Positions 7,096 through 15,546 of a DNA stretch of 18,575 nt are shown here, piece after piece. The translations under genes and the position numbers were made by a program. Numbering within the stretch: position 1 is the first letter of the stretch; each line of letters opens with the position of its first letter. Origin of the DNA: Clostridiales bacterium UBA4080 (lineage in GTDB: Bacteria > Bacillota > Clostridia > Lachnospirales > Vallitaleaceae); the NCBI GenBank assembly GCA_002381865.1, contig DFYO01000072.1, positions 1 through 18,575 on the forward strand. Reading direction: 5' to 3'. The notes beneath the pieces are model-generated. The model was not told the origin of the DNA, ran no database searches, and saw nothing but the letters and a program-made list of their open reading frames with translations.

Positions 7096-8460
7096 CTATA
7101 TGGTTGATTCGGTAAGTGTGAAAACAAATTTTGTGCCTTTATTTTCCTGACTATAAACCTCAATGGTTTCTTCGTGAGCCTTTAGGATTTCTTTAACTAT
7201 TGAAAGACCAAGACCAAGGCCTTTTTTATCTTTTCCTCTTGAACGATCTGCTTTGTGAAATCTATCCCATATATTTTTTAAATCTTCAGAAGGAATACCT
7301 TGACCATTATCAGCAATGGTTATTTGTATTTTGTTTTTGAGCTTTACAGTTTCAATTGAAAGCTCTCCGCCATCAAATGAAAACTTCAGAGCATTTTCAA
7401 TTAAGTTATGGAGCACGCGTTGTATTTGATGCATATCGGCAAAAACATAATATTGGGAGGCACCAAAAAATAGATTGATACTAAGTCCCTTAACAGTAAT
7501 TTCATGGTCAAATTGCAAGAGAATTTTTTTGATAATCTGATGTATATCAAATTTTGTCTTTTCAAGAACACAAAGATCGCTTTCCATAGTTGATAAAAGA
7601 AGCAAATTATTGGTTAAGGAGGTGAGCCTTTCCGTTTCTTCAAGCACAATGTTAAGATATCGACTTTGCTTTTCACAAGGAATGGTTCCATCTAGTATAG
7701 CAGTTACAAAGCCTTTAATTGAGGTGAGAGGAGAACGAAAATCATGAGAAATATTTGCAATAAAATCGCGCCTTGTCTGCTCGGTTTTACCTAGAGTTTC
7801 AGCCATTTCATTCATATTTCTAACGAGCTCTCCAAATTCGCCTGAATAGGAATGACGAATTCTGCTATCGAAATTTCCGTTAGTAACCTCTTTAGAGGTT
7901 TTATTTAATGCTTCTATCATCTTGTTTGTTTGATAGGAATAAATCATTACATAGCCAAAAGCACAAACCAGCATCATTAATAATGCGATAAAGCTTATTT
8001 TATAAACTAGGAGCAAGGAAGAATCCTCTCGATTAAGGGGCGCATGTGAAATAACCAGATACCGGACCTTGGCATTAGAAATAACTGGCACGGATACATG
8101 AATATACGCACCAGTTTTATCGGCTTTTAATGAAGAATATCTGCAGTTCTTGGTACTTGTTATGCTATCAGAATCAAGTAGTACAGCTCCTTCAGCTGAG
8201 GTAATTATGGTATGAGCATTAAAATAATCAGACAGATATTTTAACTTATAATTAATAAACTCCGAATCATCCTGTTTTAATTCTATTGAGTTATAGTAAG
8301 CAGTACCTAGTGCCGCAGCCTCCTTTTTAAGTAAGGATTCGAGGTTTTTGGTAAAATGATCCGAGATAATAAGAAAAAATACTATAAATACTAGAAGTAT
8401 AAAGGATAAGGTAATAAATAAGTACAATAATCTAGTTTTAGCATTGTGATTACGATGCAT
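7096..8460 (-). CDS. membrane sensor histidine kinase (HAMP, HisKA, HATPase)
   Basis: A 454-residue kinase, the last gene of the leftward operon. Order of parts: transmembrane helix 1 (about 10-32), an extracytoplasmic sensor domain of roughly 115 residues, transmembrane helix 2 (about 148-175), HAMP linker (about 175-225), H-box ANISHDFRSPLTSIKG with the phospho-accepting His239, N-box HNLIENALKFS (351-361), G1 DNGQGIP (384-390) and G2 GLGLGLS (414-420). The layout is PhoR/ResE-like. The outer domain shows no motif that names a signal. Its start codon is two bases after the response-regulator stop codon, with GAGGTG inside that gene's end as ribosome binding site. The partner is almost surely that regulator. 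Confidence 0.93.
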   Translation of the reverse strand: MHRNHNAKTRLLYLFITLSFILLVFIVFFLIISDHFTKNLESLLKKEAAALGTAYYNSIELKQDDSEFINYKLKYLSDYFNAHTIITSAEGAVLLDSDSITSTKNCRYSSLKADKTGAYIHVSVPVISNAKVRYLVISHAPLNREDSSLLLVYKISFIALLMMLVCAFGYVMIYSYQTNKMIEALNKTSKEVTNGNFDSRIRHSYSGEFGELVRNMNEMAETLGKTEQTRRDFIANISHDFRSPLTSIKGFVTAILDGTIPCEKQSRYLNIVLEETERLTSLTNNLLLLSTMESDLCVLEKTKFDIHQIIKKILLQFDHEITVKGLSINLFFGASQYYVFADMHQIQRVLHNLIENALKFSFDGGELSIETVKLKNKIQITIADNGQGIPSEDLKNIWDRFHKADRSRGKDKKGLGLGLSIVKEILKAHEETIEVYSQENKGTKFVFTLTESTI

Positions 8461-8462
8461 AG

Positions 8463-9146
8463 CTATTTCACCTCAAATTTATAACCAATTCCCCAGACTG
8501 TTTTAATAGCCCAGTTATCTGTTTCATTCAGTTTTTCACGAATACGTTTAATATGTACATCAACAGTTCGCGTATCGCCTAAGTATTCATAACCCCAGAT
8601 GCGGTTTAGCAGCTGTTCTCTTGTAAACACCTGATTAGGGCTTGAAGCTAAAAAGAAGAGAAGCTCTAATTCCTTAGGAGGCATTTCAACCTTATTACCC
8701 TTATACATAACAGAATAATGAGTCATGTTAATGGTCAAATCCTGAAGCTCAATCAGCTTGCTTTTTTCCTTTTGTGGAGCAGATCTTCGTAAAACAGCTT
8801 TTACTCTTGCGGTAAGCTCCTTGGTATCAAAGGGCTTAACAATATAATCATCCGCACCAAGCTCCAAGCCTAGTATTTTGTCAAAGGTTTCTCCCTTAGC
8901 AGTAAGCATAATAATTGGAGTATTGCTTACTTGGCGGACTTCCTTGCATACGTCAAAGCCATCCTTGCCAGGAAGCATTAAATCCAGAATAATAAGATTT
9001 GGATTGTAGGACTGGTAGGCAGGAAAGGCCTGATTACCACTATGAACTACCTTTGTGTCATAGCCTTCCTTGTTCAAGTATAGAGATATCAGCTCAGTAA
9101 TATTTTCGTCGTCGTCAACAATTAGTATTTTAGATTTTATATCCAT
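8463..9146 (-). CDS. OmpR/PhoB-family response regulator
   Basis: A 227-residue two-domain regulator. The receiver domain (about 5-118) has the acidic pocket DDD (11-13), phospho-acceptor Asp55 in LIILDLMLPG, Thr82 and Lys104 (YIVKPF). The C-terminal winged helix (about 130-225) ends with the typical TVDVHIKRIREKL and TVWGIGYKFE. A strong AAGGAGGTG ribosome binding site lies in the 23-base gap after mutS2. It should be phosphorylated by the kinase encoded directly downstream and bind DNA as a dimer. The target genes cannot be told from this window; no obvious direct-repeat operator was seen near it. Confidence 0.95.
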   Translation of the reverse strand: MDIKSKILIVDDDENITELISLYLNKEGYDTKVVHSGNQAFPAYQSYNPNLIILDLMLPGKDGFDVCKEVRQVSNTPIIMLTAKGETFDKILGLELGADDYIVKPFDTKELTARVKAVLRRSAPQKEKSKLIELQDLTINMTHYSVMYKGNKVEMPPKELELLFFLASSPNQVFTREQLLNRIWGYEYLGDTRTVDVHIKRIREKLNETDNWAIKTVWGIGYKFEVK

Positions 9147-9169
9147 ATTGCACCTCCTTGCAGGCTGCT

Positions 9170-11545
9170 TTATTTGAATTCAACAATAGTAACTCCATTC
9201 TCGCCTTCCCCATAAACACCGAGGCGGTAGGATTTGATATATTTCATTTTTTTAAGCATAGAATGAATTGAAGCTCTTAAAACACCAGTGCCCTTGCCGT
9301 GTATTATTGTTATCTGAGGAAGGTGAGCGAGATAAGCATCGTCAAGGAATTTTTCTACCTTGCCAAGGGCTTCATCACTTGTATCACCACGAACGTCTAT
9401 TTCGGTTTTGGTTTGAAGTGCCTTCGATAAATCTAGCTTGTGATTTGTGCTTTTTTTAACTGATCTTTTCTTTGATTCAGCTTCCTCTTTAACAAGAGAA
9501 AGACTTGAGATATTGACCTTGCTTTGCATAATACCAAGCTTTACAAGGACCTCTCCCTTTGAATTAGGAAGAGATAAAACAGTACCCTCTTGGTTAAGGG
9601 AAGAAACAAATACAGTGTCTCCCTTTTTTATGGAAGCGGGCATAGCAGGCTTTAATTCCTTATTTGCTTTAGCAGAGGAAAGCTCTAATGACGACAAGGA
9701 GCCTCTAAGCTTTGAACGCTTTTGCTCAAGCTCAGAAATGCTCTTTGAGCTTTGAGCAATCTGATTCATATCCTTGATTATAGAATCCGCCTCTTGTTTT
9801 GCACTATGAACAATAGAATATGCTTCCTCTCGAGCTTGAGATAAAATTGTTTCCTTTTGCTGCTTGATTTTGTCTCTGAGATTAAGGACCTCTTCTTGTA
9901 GCTGCTGTGCTTCTGCATGAAAACGCTCGGCTTTTTCTTTTTCATAAATAGATTGTTTTTTATTGATTTCCAATTCAGTTATTAAATCCTCAAAGCGAAC
10001 CTCTCTCCCGGCAAGTAAATTTTTAGCTTCCTCTATTATATCATCAGTAAGACCTAAGCGTTTAGAAATAGCAAAGGCGTTACTTTTTCCAGGAACTCCG
10101 ATTAGAAGACGATAGGTTGGCCTTAGGGTTGTAATATCAAACTCCTGACTTGCGTTTTCAACACCCTTTGTTGAAAGGGCATACACCTTAAGCTCACTAT
10201 AGTGAGTTGTTGCAATTGTAAGAACCTTTCGTGCAAATAAATTTTCTAATATAGCCATAGCAAGTGCTGCACCCTCTGTAGGATCAGTGCCGGCACCTAA
10301 TTCATCAAATAAAACTAGAGAATCAGAGGTTGCATTAGCAAGGATATCTATTATATTAGTCATATGGGAGGAAAAAGTACTTAAGCTTTGCTCTATACTT
10401 TGTTCATCTCCAATATCTGCAAATATTTCCTTAAACACTGGTAGCTCGGAATTATCAAAGGCAGGAATAAAAAGTCCTGATTGACCCATTAAGCTTAAAA
10501 GACCAGTGGTTTTTAAGGTAACTGTTTTACCACCGGTATTAGGACCGGTTATTACTAGAGTAGTAAAGCTCTCGCCAATATATATATCAGTAGGAACTAC
10601 GGTTTTTTGGTCCAATAGAGGATGGCAAGCTTTTTTGAGGTTTAAGCGCTTTTCTGTGTTAAAAACGGGCTTTGAGCATCTCATTTTTAAAGCAAGCTCT
10701 CCCTTTGCAAAAATAAAATCAAGTGAGGTTAATAGCTTTAAATCTGCATCTAAAATATCAGTATTTTCAGCAGCCATACTGCTTAACTCGGCAAGAATTC
10801 TTTCGATTTCTTTGATTTCTTCATCAATATAGGTCTTTAAACCATTATTAAGCTCAACAACTGAAAGTGGTTCAATAAATAAGGTTGAGCCAGATGCAGA
10901 TTGTTCGTGAATCATCCCGGGAAAAGAGCTTCTATATTCTGCTTTTACCGGAACACAAAAACGGTCATTTTTCATAGTGATTAAGGAATCTTGAAGCATG
11001 CTTTTATAGGTTTGTGAGGATAAAATCTTGTTAAGATGCTGTCTTATCCTAGTGTGAGTATTCTGAATTTCTCTTCTTATTGTATGAAGCTTCGAGCTTG
11101 CGTCATCAGCTAACTCTTCCTCTGAAAGAATACAACGGGTTATTTCAGAATAAAGAGGATTTAAGCCGTCTAAGCCATTAAAAAAATCAGCTAAAACAGA
11201 GGTGCTCAAATAATCGCCAGCCTGATTGCCATAAGAAATAACCTTTTTAGCTACTATTAAAAGCTCACTAATATCAAGAAGCTCCTTGATGCCGAGGTTT
11301 CCACCAATTGCAAGTCTTTTAAGACTTCCTCTAATATCCTTGATGCCGCCTAATGGAAGGGAGCCTTGCTTTATTATCAAGGCTGATGCACTTTCGGTTT
11401 CCATTAGCTTTTCGTTGATGGAATATATATCTGTATATGGAGTCAGATTGCGTGACATTTCCTTTGCCATAGGGGAAACGGCACAGCCGACTAATTTTTC
11501 CAGAATTTTATCAAATTCGAGGGTTCTAAAAATTTTCTTATTCAT
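9170..11545 (-). CDS. mutS2: MutS2 endonuclease / ribosome-rescue ATPase
   Basis: A 791-residue MutS2, close to the family's usual 780-790. It has MutS-type core and lever regions, Walker A GPNTGGKT (334-341), Walker B with the signature region LVLFDELGAGTDPTEGA (about 410-426), a long charged coiled coil (about 510-630), a KOW-like beta segment (about 640-690), and a C-terminal Smr domain (about 714-791) with IDVRG and HGKGTG (749-754). MutS2 lacks the mismatch-reading domain of MutS. Known roles are limiting homologous recombination and, in Bacillus, splitting collided ribosomes. The start is backed by AAAGGAG upstream of the ATG at 11545. It is the first gene of the leftward operon, which also holds a two-component system. 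No clean promoter stands out upstream, although a TAAAAT lies near 11580 on the minus strand. Confidence 0.96.
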   Translation of the reverse strand: MNKKIFRTLEFDKILEKLVGCAVSPMAKEMSRNLTPYTDIYSINEKLMETESASALIIKQGSLPLGGIKDIRGSLKRLAIGGNLGIKELLDISELLIVAKKVISYGNQAGDYLSTSVLADFFNGLDGLNPLYSEITRCILSEEELADDASSKLHTIRREIQNTHTRIRQHLNKILSSQTYKSMLQDSLITMKNDRFCVPVKAEYRSSFPGMIHEQSASGSTLFIEPLSVVELNNGLKTYIDEEIKEIERILAELSSMAAENTDILDADLKLLTSLDFIFAKGELALKMRCSKPVFNTEKRLNLKKACHPLLDQKTVVPTDIYIGESFTTLVITGPNTGGKTVTLKTTGLLSLMGQSGLFIPAFDNSELPVFKEIFADIGDEQSIEQSLSTFSSHMTNIIDILANATSDSLVLFDELGAGTDPTEGAALAMAILENLFARKVLTIATTHYSELKVYALSTKGVENASQEFDITTLRPTYRLLIGVPGKSNAFAISKRLGLTDDIIEEAKNLLAGREVRFEDLITELEINKKQSIYEKEKAERFHAEAQQLQEEVLNLRDKIKQQKETILSQAREEAYSIVHSAKQEADSIIKDMNQIAQSSKSISELEQKRSKLRGSLSSLELSSAKANKELKPAMPASIKKGDTVFVSSLNQEGTVLSLPNSKGEVLVKLGIMQSKVNISSLSLVKEEAESKKRSVKKSTNHKLDLSKALQTKTEIDVRGDTSDEALGKVEKFLDDAYLAHLPQITIIHGKGTGVLRASIHSMLKKMKYIKSYRLGVYGEGENGVTIVEFK

Positions 11546-11594
11546 TTGTACTCCTTTAACTTGTATTGCTATTTCTATTTTACATCAAATATGA

Positions 11595-11756
11595 ACAATA
11601 TGGAAGAGTTAAAAGAGGATCAAGGTTTTTGAGCATAGGTAAATATAAACTTTATATAATTATTAAGGGGGAAGGAGTCAGGGGTTAAAATTAAAGGTAT
11701 TGTTAGGGTAGGTTAAACTAATTTGCCAATATTTTACGTATTTTTAAATAAAATTT
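11595..11756. other. intergenic stretch between divergent mutS2 and yhaM
   Basis: About 280 bases separate the two start codons. This part is AT-rich, with a purine-rich patch at 11667-11685 that looks like a ribosome binding site but has no useful start codon behind it. The only open frame found is 13 codons from 11591. I see no gene here. It may be the body of a short untranslated transcript ending at the hairpin at 11757-11789. Confidence 0.4.
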
Positions 11757-11789
11757 AGCTAGAAAATCAGATGAAATTCTAGCTTTTTT
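11757..11789 (+). terminator. terminator-like hairpin with no gene upstream on its strand
   Basis: AGCTAGAA (11757-11764) and TTCTAGCT (11777-11784) form a perfect 8-bp stem with a 12-base loop, and the T run continues to 11789. The nearest upstream gene, mutS2, runs the other way, so the hairpin would end a short leader or small RNA, or be the relic of a lost gene. It overlaps the -35 region of the yhaM promoter. Confidence 0.65.
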
Positions 11790-11799
11790 CAGTTATAAT
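11771..11799 (+). promoter_or_regulatory. candidate promoter for yhaM
   Basis: A perfect TATAAT at 11794-11799 is preceded, after 17 bases, by a weak -35 ATGAAA (11771-11776). It lies 30 bases before the start codon, giving a very short 5' untranslated region. Confidence 0.55.
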
Positions 11800-11828
11800 A
11801 AGAAGAGTTAGATTGAGAGGAGCATATT

Positions 11829-12770
11829 ATGCGATATTTATCAGATATTAGAGAAAATGAACCGGTAGTAGAACACTATCTTTGTATTAACAAGCAAGTA
11901 CAAAAAACTAAGGCTGGAAAGAGCTATTATTCATTGAAGCTTCAAGATAAAAGTGGAATTGTTGACGGTAAAATATGGGAGCTTAATGATGGAATAAATC
12001 ATTTTGATGAGGGAGATTATATTAAGATTGATGCGTTGGCAGTTTCATTTCAGGGAACCATGCAGCTTAATATTAAAAGAGTCAGAAAGAGTACGGAGGG
12101 GGAATATGATCCGAGTGAGTATATTCCTATGTCAAAAAGAAATATTGATGAAATGTACACAGAGCTATTAGTTTATGTTAATGGCATAAAAAATACATAT
12201 CTTAAAAAGCTAGTAGATAGCTTTTTTGTTGAAGACGCAACTTTTATCAAGAGGTTTAAGGCACATACAGCAGCTAAAACCATGCATCATAATTTTAGCG
12301 GAGGCCTTTTAGAGCATACTCTTTCAATTTTAGATATTTGTGGATTTCTTGCTAAGCAATATCCAGAAATTAATAAGGATTTGCTGGTTACAGCAGCACT
12401 TTTTCATGATAGTGGAAAAGTCGAGGAGCTATCTAGCTTTCCAATAGTAGATTATACTGATTCAGGACAGCTTCTAGGGCATATAATGATTACACTTGAA
12501 TGGGTAGGAGCCAGAATTCGTGAAATAGATGGATTTCCTGAAGCCCTTGCAAATCTTTTAAAGCATTGTATTATCTCACATCATGGAGAGCTTGAATATG
12601 GCTCACCAAAAAAGCCACAGATAATTGAGGCATTTGCGCTTAGCATGGCAGATAATATGGATGCCAAGCTAAAGGCATTTACTTCTATAATTGAGACAAG
12701 TGAGGAAGGCGATGACTGGATGGGCTATCAAAGGGTTTTTGAAGGAAATATAAGAAGAACAAGATATTAA
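11829..12770 (+). CDS. yhaM: 3'-5' exoribonuclease YhaM
   Basis: A 313-residue protein with the two-domain YhaM layout: an N-terminal OB fold for nucleic acid binding (about 10-90) and an HD-type metal-dependent catalytic domain (about 150-300). HD-domain residues seen are LLEHTLS (His163), LFHDSGK (His193-Asp194), CIISHHGE (His251-His252) and MADNMDA (Asp275). Length matches Bacillus YhaM (about 314). Family role: trims short 3' overhangs of RNA in the cytoplasm, with some activity on DNA. The start has GAGAGGAG at 11815-11822. The gene stands alone with its own promoter. Confidence 0.94.
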   Translation: MRYLSDIRENEPVVEHYLCINKQVQKTKAGKSYYSLKLQDKSGIVDGKIWELNDGINHFDEGDYIKIDALAVSFQGTMQLNIKRVRKSTEGEYDPSEYIPMSKRNIDEMYTELLVYVNGIKNTYLKKLVDSFFVEDATFIKRFKAHTAAKTMHHNFSGGLLEHTLSILDICGFLAKQYPEINKDLLVTAALFHDSGKVEELSSFPIVDYTDSGQLLGHIMITLEWVGARIREIDGFPEALANLLKHCIISHHGELEYGSPKKPQIIEAFALSMADNMDAKLKAFTSIIETSEEGDDWMGYQRVFEGNIRRTRY

Positions 12771-13005
12771 TGACTTGTGTCTTTGGGAAAAATAAGATTT
12801 TATTTATTATTGAGAAAAAAATTGTACTGCAGTTGGTTTATATAAGGTTGTTTTTTGAGTGAAAAACCTCAAGCCCGCTTTTTAGTTAGGGAAAGATTAT
12901 TATTGAATAAATAATAGCTAGATAAGTTGAAACGATAAGCCTCTTTGCTATAAAGAGAGAATTATAAGTATCCGTACATAGGGGATAAAGCAGAAGGAGT
13001 AATTA
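12771..13005. other. intergenic region between yhaM and rlmCD
   Basis: A 235-base AT-rich gap. It has a weak hairpin (AGGTT 12845-12849 with AACCT 12865-12869) not directly followed by a T run, a possible degenerate terminator for yhaM. The promoter for the next gene and a small CTCTTT/AAAGAG hairpin (12941-12957) over its -10 box complete it. No ORF of note was seen. Confidence 0.45.
12927..12954 (+). promoter_or_regulatory. sigma-A promoter for rlmCD
   Basis: TTGAAA at 12927-12932, a 16-nt spacer and TATAAA at 12949-12954, 51 bases before the start codon. Confidence 0.62.
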
Positions 13006-14397
13006 ATGGCCAAAGGGAAAAAAGCACCGGTAGAAAAAAATGAATTTTATACAATTGAAATAGAGGACTTGAATGTTGATGGAGATGGCGTAGGCAAAAT
13101 TGAAGGCTTTGCACTTTTTGTTCCAGGAACAGTACCAGGAGATAAGGCACATATTAAGGTTATTAATCTTAAAAAGGGCTTTGGCTATGGAAGATTAGAA
13201 ACTATTATAAGACCTTCAAAGGATAGATGTGAGTCACAATGCCCTGTTTCTAATCAATGCGGAGGCTGTCAGCTGCACCACATGAATTATGAGGCACAGC
13301 TAAGCTTTAAAAAACATGTTGTTGAACAAGCATTTAAGAGAATAGGTAAGTTTGAAAATCTTACAGTTAATGAAACTAGTGGAATGCAAAATCAATATCA
13401 TTACAGAAATAAGGCGCAATATCCAGTAGGAAATTCCTTGCAGGGAGAAAACATTGCAGGTTTTTATGCAAAAAGAAGCCACCGAATTGTACCGATTAAA
13501 AGTTGTATTATACAAAATCAGAAAAATGATGAGATAGTTCAAAGGGTACTTGGTTTTATGAACAAATTCAAGGTGCCTGCATATAATGAAGAAAAGCATC
13601 AGGGATATATACGACATATTGTAACCAGATATTCTAAAGCAAATGATTATATTCAAATTATTATAGTTACTAATTCAAAAAAACTGCCAAACGAGGAACA
13701 GCTAATCGAAAGCTTATCTACAATTGATAAGGTTGAAGGAATTCTTATTAACACCAATACAGAAAAAACTAATGTAATTTTAGGAAAAGATTTTAGAGTT
13801 CTTTTGGGCAAGGCACATATTTATGATAATATAGGAGAATTATCCTACCGAATTTCTCCGAATTCCTTTTTTCAGATTAATCCAGAGCAGACAGAAAAGC
13901 TCTACAACAAGGTTCTAGAATTTGCAGCACTAAAAGGGAATGAAACTATTTGGGATATTTATTGTGGAATCGGAACTATTTCTTTATTTTTGGCAAAGCA
14001 AGCAAAGAAGGTTTACGGTGTAGAGATAGTTAAGGAAGCAATAATAGATGCTGATTTCAATGCAAAGCATAATAAAATCAGCAATACAGAGTTCTTTGTG
14101 GGAAAAGCTGAAGAGGTAATCCTAGAAAAATTTAAGCAAGGCATATCTGCTGATGTAGTAGTTCTAGACCCCCCAAGAAAAGGCTGCGAGCCAATTCTTC
14201 TTGAAACCCTTCTAGAAATGCAGCCAGAAAAGATAATCTATGTATCCTGTGACCCGGCAACACTTGCAAGAGATGCAAAAATCCTGGCAGAGGGAGGATA
14301 TAAGGTGGAGAAGGTGCAGCCTGTAGATATGTTTGGGTTTAGTGTGCATGTTGAGAGTATAATTCTGATGACGTATTGTGGTGACAAGAGAAAATAA
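13006..14397 (+). CDS. rlmCD: 23S rRNA (uracil-C5)-methyltransferase, RlmCD/RumA family
   Basis: A 463-residue S-adenosylmethionine-dependent enzyme that makes 5-methyluridine in 23S rRNA. It has an N-terminal TRAM RNA-binding domain (about 12-68), an iron-sulfur site with Cys79, Cys85, Cys88 (CGGC) and Cys167, then the Rossmann methyltransferase domain with IYCGIGTISLFLA (SAM site), LDPPRKG, catalytic Cys415 in VSCDPATLARD and general base Glu450 in HVES. By family knowledge, Gram-positives usually carry one dual-site enzyme (RlmCD, U747 and U1939), but paralogues occur, so site choice is not proven. The start has AAGGAG at 12994-12999. Its 3' end touches an insertion-sequence remnant; the C-terminus looks complete. 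Confidence 0.92.
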   Translation: MAKGKKAPVEKNEFYTIEIEDLNVDGDGVGKIEGFALFVPGTVPGDKAHIKVINLKKGFGYGRLETIIRPSKDRCESQCPVSNQCGGCQLHHMNYEAQLSFKKHVVEQAFKRIGKFENLTVNETSGMQNQYHYRNKAQYPVGNSLQGENIAGFYAKRSHRIVPIKSCIIQNQKNDEIVQRVLGFMNKFKVPAYNEEKHQGYIRHIVTRYSKANDYIQIIIVTNSKKLPNEEQLIESLSTIDKVEGILINTNTEKTNVILGKDFRVLLGKAHIYDNIGELSYRISPNSFFQINPEQTEKLYNKVLEFAALKGNETIWDIYCGIGTISLFLAKQAKKVYGVEIVKEAIIDADFNAKHNKISNTEFFVGKAEEVILEKFKQGISADVVVLDPPRKGCEPILLETLLEMQPEKIIYVSCDPATLARDAKILAEGGYKVEKVQPVDMFGFSVHVESIILMTYCGDKRK

Positions 14398-15040
14398 GAC
14401 ACTTTAACCACAACATAGAGTGGTTTTGGAGTGAAAAATGAGCAAAAAACGGGTCAAAAAAGTGCATCTTTTCAAGCCGTAGTGTCTTGATTCTTAACAT
14501 TTCAAAGCCGCAGCGACCATACATAATTCGCTTTATCACTTTTAACTTATTTACACTACCTTCAGCCAGACCATTGCTATAATTATATTTAATAGCATTG
14601 CGAATAGCTTTTATATCACGCTCTAATCCGTTCGTAAAGCTATTTACTTCTTTGATTTCAAGGCTTTTTGCATCATTAAGCCATACGTCTAGTTGTTCGA
14701 TATTCTTAGTAGATAGAACAGCTCGAAATTTCCAAAGTAGAGAATAAATTTTGGCGAATGCAGGATATGTTAACAATAAGTTCTTAAACTGTTCGCCATT
14801 AATGGCTTTTACTTTGTCCAAGGGGTGATACAGTAATTTAAATATATCATTTCGTTTCAATGGTTCAGTTTTCACATACGCAGGTGTTGCTTTGGTTCCT
14901 TTTACTACATTTTCATGAAATATTTTGTGTTTTTCCAATTACTACAATAATTACGTACAGTCGACGAAGAACCTCTGTATCCTCGGCATCGTATTTCCTT
15001 TTCAATATGGGCTGTCATAATTCCGAATTCTAATTGCGTG
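14398..15040 (-). pseudogene. ISL3-family transposase remnant, 5'-truncated and frameshifted
   Basis: Read on the minus strand, the longest open part (TTG at 14938 leftwards) gives the C-terminal DDE domain of an ISL3-type transposase: KNYNYSNG-like region read here as YNYSNGLAEGSVNKLKVIKR with the catalytic Glu, then MYGRCGFEMLR. In another frame further upstream (about 15036 to 14930) the sequence continues as a helix-turn-helix insert, FGIMTAHIEKEIRCRGYRGS and TVRNYCSNWK, which rejoins the main frame by a shift in an A run near 14927-14935. The N-terminal zinc-ribbon and first DDE Asp are missing. The open frame runs on to 14339 inside the end of rlmCD, but that tail is read from host DNA and is not transposase. 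No intact terminal inverted repeat was found. It cannot be active. Confidence 0.85.
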
Positions 15041-15074
15041 CATGAATATTACGGTAAGTAGATATTATGATGAT

Positions 15075-15366
15075 TTAGAAAATTTCACGCGGGATAATGG
15101 CTTCATGGCTGTTCTCAACATAGTATTGAGGGTCAAGGCCGTTATTCTTGACCCGCTTTTTCGTGAGGAAGTCGACGGTATAGGGGTTTCTGTAAAAGAG
15201 CATTGCCGATGTATTTTTCGTTTCACAGAATCTGGTTGATGTTGCTGGTGTGCCGCCTTTCTTTGCCTGCACCGTTCAGGTAATCCATTGTGTTGATATT
15301 CTCTTTTTCAAAATATATCGGGATGTTCTTGTCTTTCAGTTGGCGGATGTATTTCAGACAACAATT
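15075..15366 (-). pseudogene. large serine recombinase remnant, deleted and frameshifted
   Basis: Minus-strand pieces fit, in order, the recombinase domain of a large serine site-specific recombinase of the type carried by Clostridia conjugative elements. From 15366: NCCLKYIRQLKDKNIPIYFE then KENINTMD; after an apparent internal deletion, SNINQIL, an in-frame TGA, and NEKYIGNALLQK. Then, after a frame shift near 15190, YTVDFLTKKRVKNNG and PQYYVENSHEAIIPREIF, ending at a TAA (15075-15077). The catalytic N-terminal Ser domain and the C-terminal coiled coil are gone. Base composition is clearly richer in G+C than the flanks, which fits acquisition by transfer. An overlapping plus-strand frame (15250-15522) is an antisense shadow. 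Confidence 0.8.
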
Positions 15367-15463
15367 AGAGCCATACCTCCCGTGGTCAAAAGAATTGCCA
15401 AAAGAGTGCAGATTACCAGAATCCAGAAAGAAACAGCCCTAGATTGTATGTCTTTTTCATCAT
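15367..15463. other. unassigned fragment upstream of the recombinase remnant
   Basis: On the minus strand this stretch reads as a charged segment followed by a hydrophobic one (VSFWILVICTLLAILLTTGG) and stops at TGA 15354-15356, overlapping the recombinase fragment in another frame. It could be a leftover membrane segment from a neighbouring lost gene, or chance. No family is recognised. Confidence 0.25.
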
Positions 15464-15483
15464 ACAGCCTCTGGGCTGTTTTT
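15464..15483 (+). terminator. short intrinsic terminator
   Basis: ACAGCC (15464-15469) and GGCTGT (15474-15479) form a perfect 6-bp stem with a four-base loop, followed by a T run to 15483. There is no intact plus-strand gene before it, so it probably survives from a lost one. Confidence 0.55.
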
Positions 15484-15546
15484 GCACTACGTCATGTTTT
15501 GGGTCGCTTACGATTTATTTGAATAATACTGAAAAGAGGGTTTGTA

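Noticed and set aside
9447..9755. Plus-strand open frames opposite mutS2 (also near 10287, 10506 and 11286)
   Set aside because: Antisense shadows of a well-conserved gene, with no ribosome binding sites or recognisable protein features.
14339..14397. Transposase coding extending into the end of rlmCD
   Set aside because: This is the antisense of the conserved rlmCD C-terminus; the open frame merely reads through past the end of the IS-derived DNA.
14900..14940. Programmed frameshift in the transposase A run
   Set aside because: ISL3 transposases are not known to need frameshifting, and the gene also lacks its N-terminus, so decay is simpler.
15250..15522. Plus-strand 90-codon open frame
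   Set aside because: The opposite strand carries recognisable serine recombinase sequence; the plus frame has no ribosome binding site and no protein-family likeness.
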